Positions 6,234 through 7,180 of a DNA stretch of 7,180 nt are shown piece after piece (the first letter of the stretch is position 1; every line of letters begins with the position of its first letter). The DNA is from Hadesarchaea archaeon (GTDB lineage: Archaea > Hadarchaeota > Hadarchaeia > Hadarchaeales > Hadarchaeaceae): positions 1 to 7,180 of the forward strand of contig JAUWYN010000036.1 of NCBI GenBank assembly GCA_030615805.1. Direction: 5' to 3'. The notes under the pieces are model-generated. The model was given only the letters and a program-made list of their open reading frames with translations, did not search any database and had not been told where the DNA came from. The translations under genes and the position numbers were made by a program.

Positions 6234-6437
6234 TTACAATGTTCTTAGAACCAACGGTATTAACGCTTTCTCGGGTGAGGTGTCGTGCCAAGCTTCATTT
6301 AGTGAAACATTAGATCAAGTAGGTCCTCCAGAGCATATTGGAATAGTATCTGCAGCCACGATCTTGCCGTTTCCAACGCTCTCTGCTGCGATTATCGGCG
6401 AGAAAGATTTGGGTGCCTCTCGATTACGTTGTTGATG
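6234..6437 (-). pseudogene. Possible decayed reading frame upstream of rps19e
   Basis: The 325 bp from 6206 to 6530 hold no intact gene and no tRNA that I can see. One minus-strand frame is protein-like. From 6437 it reads ...EAPKSFSPIIAAESVGNGKI then VAADTIPICSGGPT, meets a TGA at 6317-6315, and continues SNVSLNEAWHDTSPEKALIP then LVLRTL to a TAA at 6236-6234. Just upstream, another frame reads LLGDVNINNVIERHP before its own stop, as if a frameshift separated the pieces. The G-N-G-K-I-V-A stretch followed by Asp is vaguely like the C-terminal part of ThuA/DUF4350-like domains, but that is a guess. No start or ribosome-binding site is seen. It may be only chance open sequence. Confidence 0.3.
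6256..6270 (-). promoter_or_regulatory. Weak BRE/TATA candidate for the rps19e-ftsY operon
   Basis: On the minus strand GAAAGC is followed by GTTAATACC about 55 nt before the rps19e ATG. TTAATA is a poor archaeal TATA box, but the spacing would give a start of transcription near 6235 and a leader of about 30 nt. It is the best placed AT-rich element I found. The call rests only on position and weak similarity. Confidence 0.25.
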
Positions 6438-6530
6438 TTAACGTCCCCCAAAAGATCATTTTCACGCTGTTAAATTGTGCGGAAACAGACTAACGGATCC
6501 CTTGAAGTTAATTAATCGCCAGGAAGAAGG

Positions 6531-6728
6531 TTAAATGTGCAAAATAAATATTCCGGGGATAAAGTTTCTGGGTTTCATTCTGAGATAGCTTGAAGAATCC
6601 TTTACTTTTGGCATGATCGTCCATTGGAACCACTTGCTTTCACATTTCGGACAGGTGATGGAGACCCAATCTTTTCCATGTACCTTTTTTTTCCGACCGG
6701 TGTACCCACAATTCTCACACGTTTCCAT
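6531..6728 (-). CDS. Small zinc-ribbon protein of unknown function
   Basis: I do not recognise a specific family. The 65-residue protein has two CxxC pairs, Cys4-Cys7 (CENCGYTG) and Cys26-Cys29 (CPKCES), 18 residues apart, which is a standard zinc-ribbon spacing. The first pair is followed by a basic loop GRKKKVHGK and the second by an aromatic strand KWFQWTIM. The C terminus (44-65) has no clear motif. An in-frame TAA upstream of the ATG at 6728 bounds the start. The ribosome-binding site is weak (AAGGGCGATTGG before ATG). A good BRE/TATA-like element lies about 50 bp upstream. Small zinc ribbons often bind nucleic acid or serve as parts of larger complexes; no neighbour here tells which. 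Confidence 0.62.
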   Translation of the reverse strand: METCENCGYTGRKKKVHGKDWVSITCPKCESKWFQWTIMPKVKDSSSYLRMKPRNFIPGIFILHI

Positions 6729-6772
6729 CCAATCGCCCTTCGCTTACCTTTTCTTAGAGGAAACTACCCCCT

Positions 6773-6786
6773 ACATAAAGTTTTCG
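6773..6786 (-). promoter_or_regulatory. BRE/TATA-like promoter upstream of the zinc-ribbon gene
   Basis: The minus strand reads CGAAAA followed by CTTTATGT. This fits the archaeal pattern of a purine-rich BRE next to a TTTATA-like box. Transcription starting about 25 nt downstream (near 6750) would leave a leader of about 20 nt before the ATG at 6728. It lies in the 122-bp gap between the ATPase gene and the zinc-ribbon gene, so the latter is probably transcribed on its own. Confidence 0.45.
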
Positions 6787-6791
6787 ATTCC

Positions 6792-6797
6792 AAAAAA
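6792..6797 (-). terminator. Possible oligo-T terminator after the ATPase gene
   Basis: A TTTTTT run on the minus strand lies about 55 nt after the stop of the KaiC-like gene and just before the zinc-ribbon promoter candidate. Archaeal termination often uses such U-rich runs without a stem. One short run is weak evidence. Confidence 0.25.
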
Positions 6798-6850
6798 TCA
6801 GAGGCTATCGATTTATCTAATCAGACCTTTTCTTGACAACGAAAGCTCGC

Positions 6851-7180
6851 TTATAATTTTCGACGGGGCCCTGGAACCTTAGGCCTTTCAGGCATTTTTT
6901 TTATCGCGATCCCTTTATTGGTAATATCGAAAAATTGTAGTTGGTTACTATGCTTGGTGCCGCGCATCTTCCTTATTTCAAGTGCCCTATCGCGCGTAAG
7001 CCCCTCCCCCTCGTAATAAAGCACGATAACACCATCTGCAATCTGTTCCTCTATACCAAGTCTGCTCAGCTCCTCTTTCCCCTCCCTTATTTCAGTCGTC
7101 AAAACTGAAGTGCAACCGAGTTCTCTTAATTTCCGCTTTAAGCCGTCGAGTTCCACCCAGAAGGTAAATTCATCCGGGAG
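6851..7180 (-). CDS. KaiC/RadA-like ATPase, C-terminal part (5' end beyond the window)
   Basis: This is the end of a RecA-superfamily ATPase of the KaiC/Rad55-like group, common and often multi-copy in archaea; roles suggested for the family include signalling and recombination-related regulation. The visible 109 residues are open to the right edge, beginning LPDEFTFWVELDGLKRKLRE; the GTG at 7156 is internal. Family features are LGCTSVLTTEI (a core beta strand), the stretch LSRLGIEEQIADGVIVLYY and the conserved LEIRKMRGTKHS, whose Arg/Lys residues are usual near the neighbouring subunit's ATP site, then FDITNKGIAI. The Walker A and B motifs would lie outside the window. The tail KKMPERPKVPGPRRKL is basic and proline-rich, beyond the usual domain end. 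Codons are AT-richer than in the ribosomal cluster. Confidence 0.85.
   Translation of the reverse strand, partial: LPDEFTFWVELDGLKRKLRELGCTSVLTTEIREGKEELSRLGIEEQIADGVIVLYYEGEGLTRDRALEIRKMRGTKHSNQLQFFDITNKGIAIKKMPERPKVPGPRRKL

Noticed and set aside
6229..6435. 68-codon plus-strand frame with a TTG start
   Set aside because: It has no ribosome-binding site or family resemblance, and opposes the operon leader and the more protein-like minus-strand fragments.
6206..6850. Search for tRNA, CRISPR or insertion-sequence signals in the AT-rich part
   Set aside because: I found no T-loop/acceptor pairing, no spaced direct repeats, no terminal inverted repeats and no transposase-like frame.

Overview
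The window is archaeal chromosome. A run of proteins of archaeal/eukaryotic type (eS19, PDCD5-like, eL39, eL31, aIF6, eL18a/LX, prefoldin alpha, FtsY) lies in one tight, co-directional block, with Shine-Dalgarno-like sites resembling GGAGGTGAT. The first 6.2 kb is GC-rich and strongly prefers CTC and GAG codons. The last 1 kb is visibly AT-richer. I cannot name the species or phylum from this alone.

Layout. (1) Positions 1-2601, plus strand: the 3' part of gatA followed by gatB, joined by an ATGA overlap. These are subunits of the tRNA-dependent amidotransferase that makes Gln-tRNA(Gln) and/or Asn-tRNA(Asn). (2) Positions 2561-6205, minus strand: an eight-gene cluster transcribed from right to left: rps19e, PDCD5-like, rpl39e, rpl31e, eif6, rpl18a, pfdA, ftsY. 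All gaps are 0-16 bp. gatB and ftsY converge and overlap by 41 bp, so there is no intergenic space between the two operons. (3) Positions 6206-7180, minus strand: an AT-richer segment with about 325 bp lacking an intact gene (possibly carrying a decayed reading frame), a 65-residue zinc-ribbon protein with its own promoter-like sequence, and the C-terminal part of a KaiC/RadA-like ATPase that runs off the right edge.

How the genes fit together. The minus-strand cluster covers several steps of the life of a protein: ribosome parts (eS19, eL39, eL31, eL18a), a subunit-joining/biogenesis factor (aIF6), a chaperone subunit for new chains (prefoldin alpha) and the signal-recognition-particle receptor (FtsY). 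The convergent gatAB pair supplies correctly charged tRNA. This is a known conserved archaeal arrangement, not a new system.

The points most worth noting are: the 51-residue rpl39e gene, which a length cutoff would miss and which fixes the start of rpl31e; the 11-unit E/K-x-P-P linker in FtsY; the overlapping gatB/ftsY 3' ends; and the composition break with a possible gene remnant upstream of rps19e.
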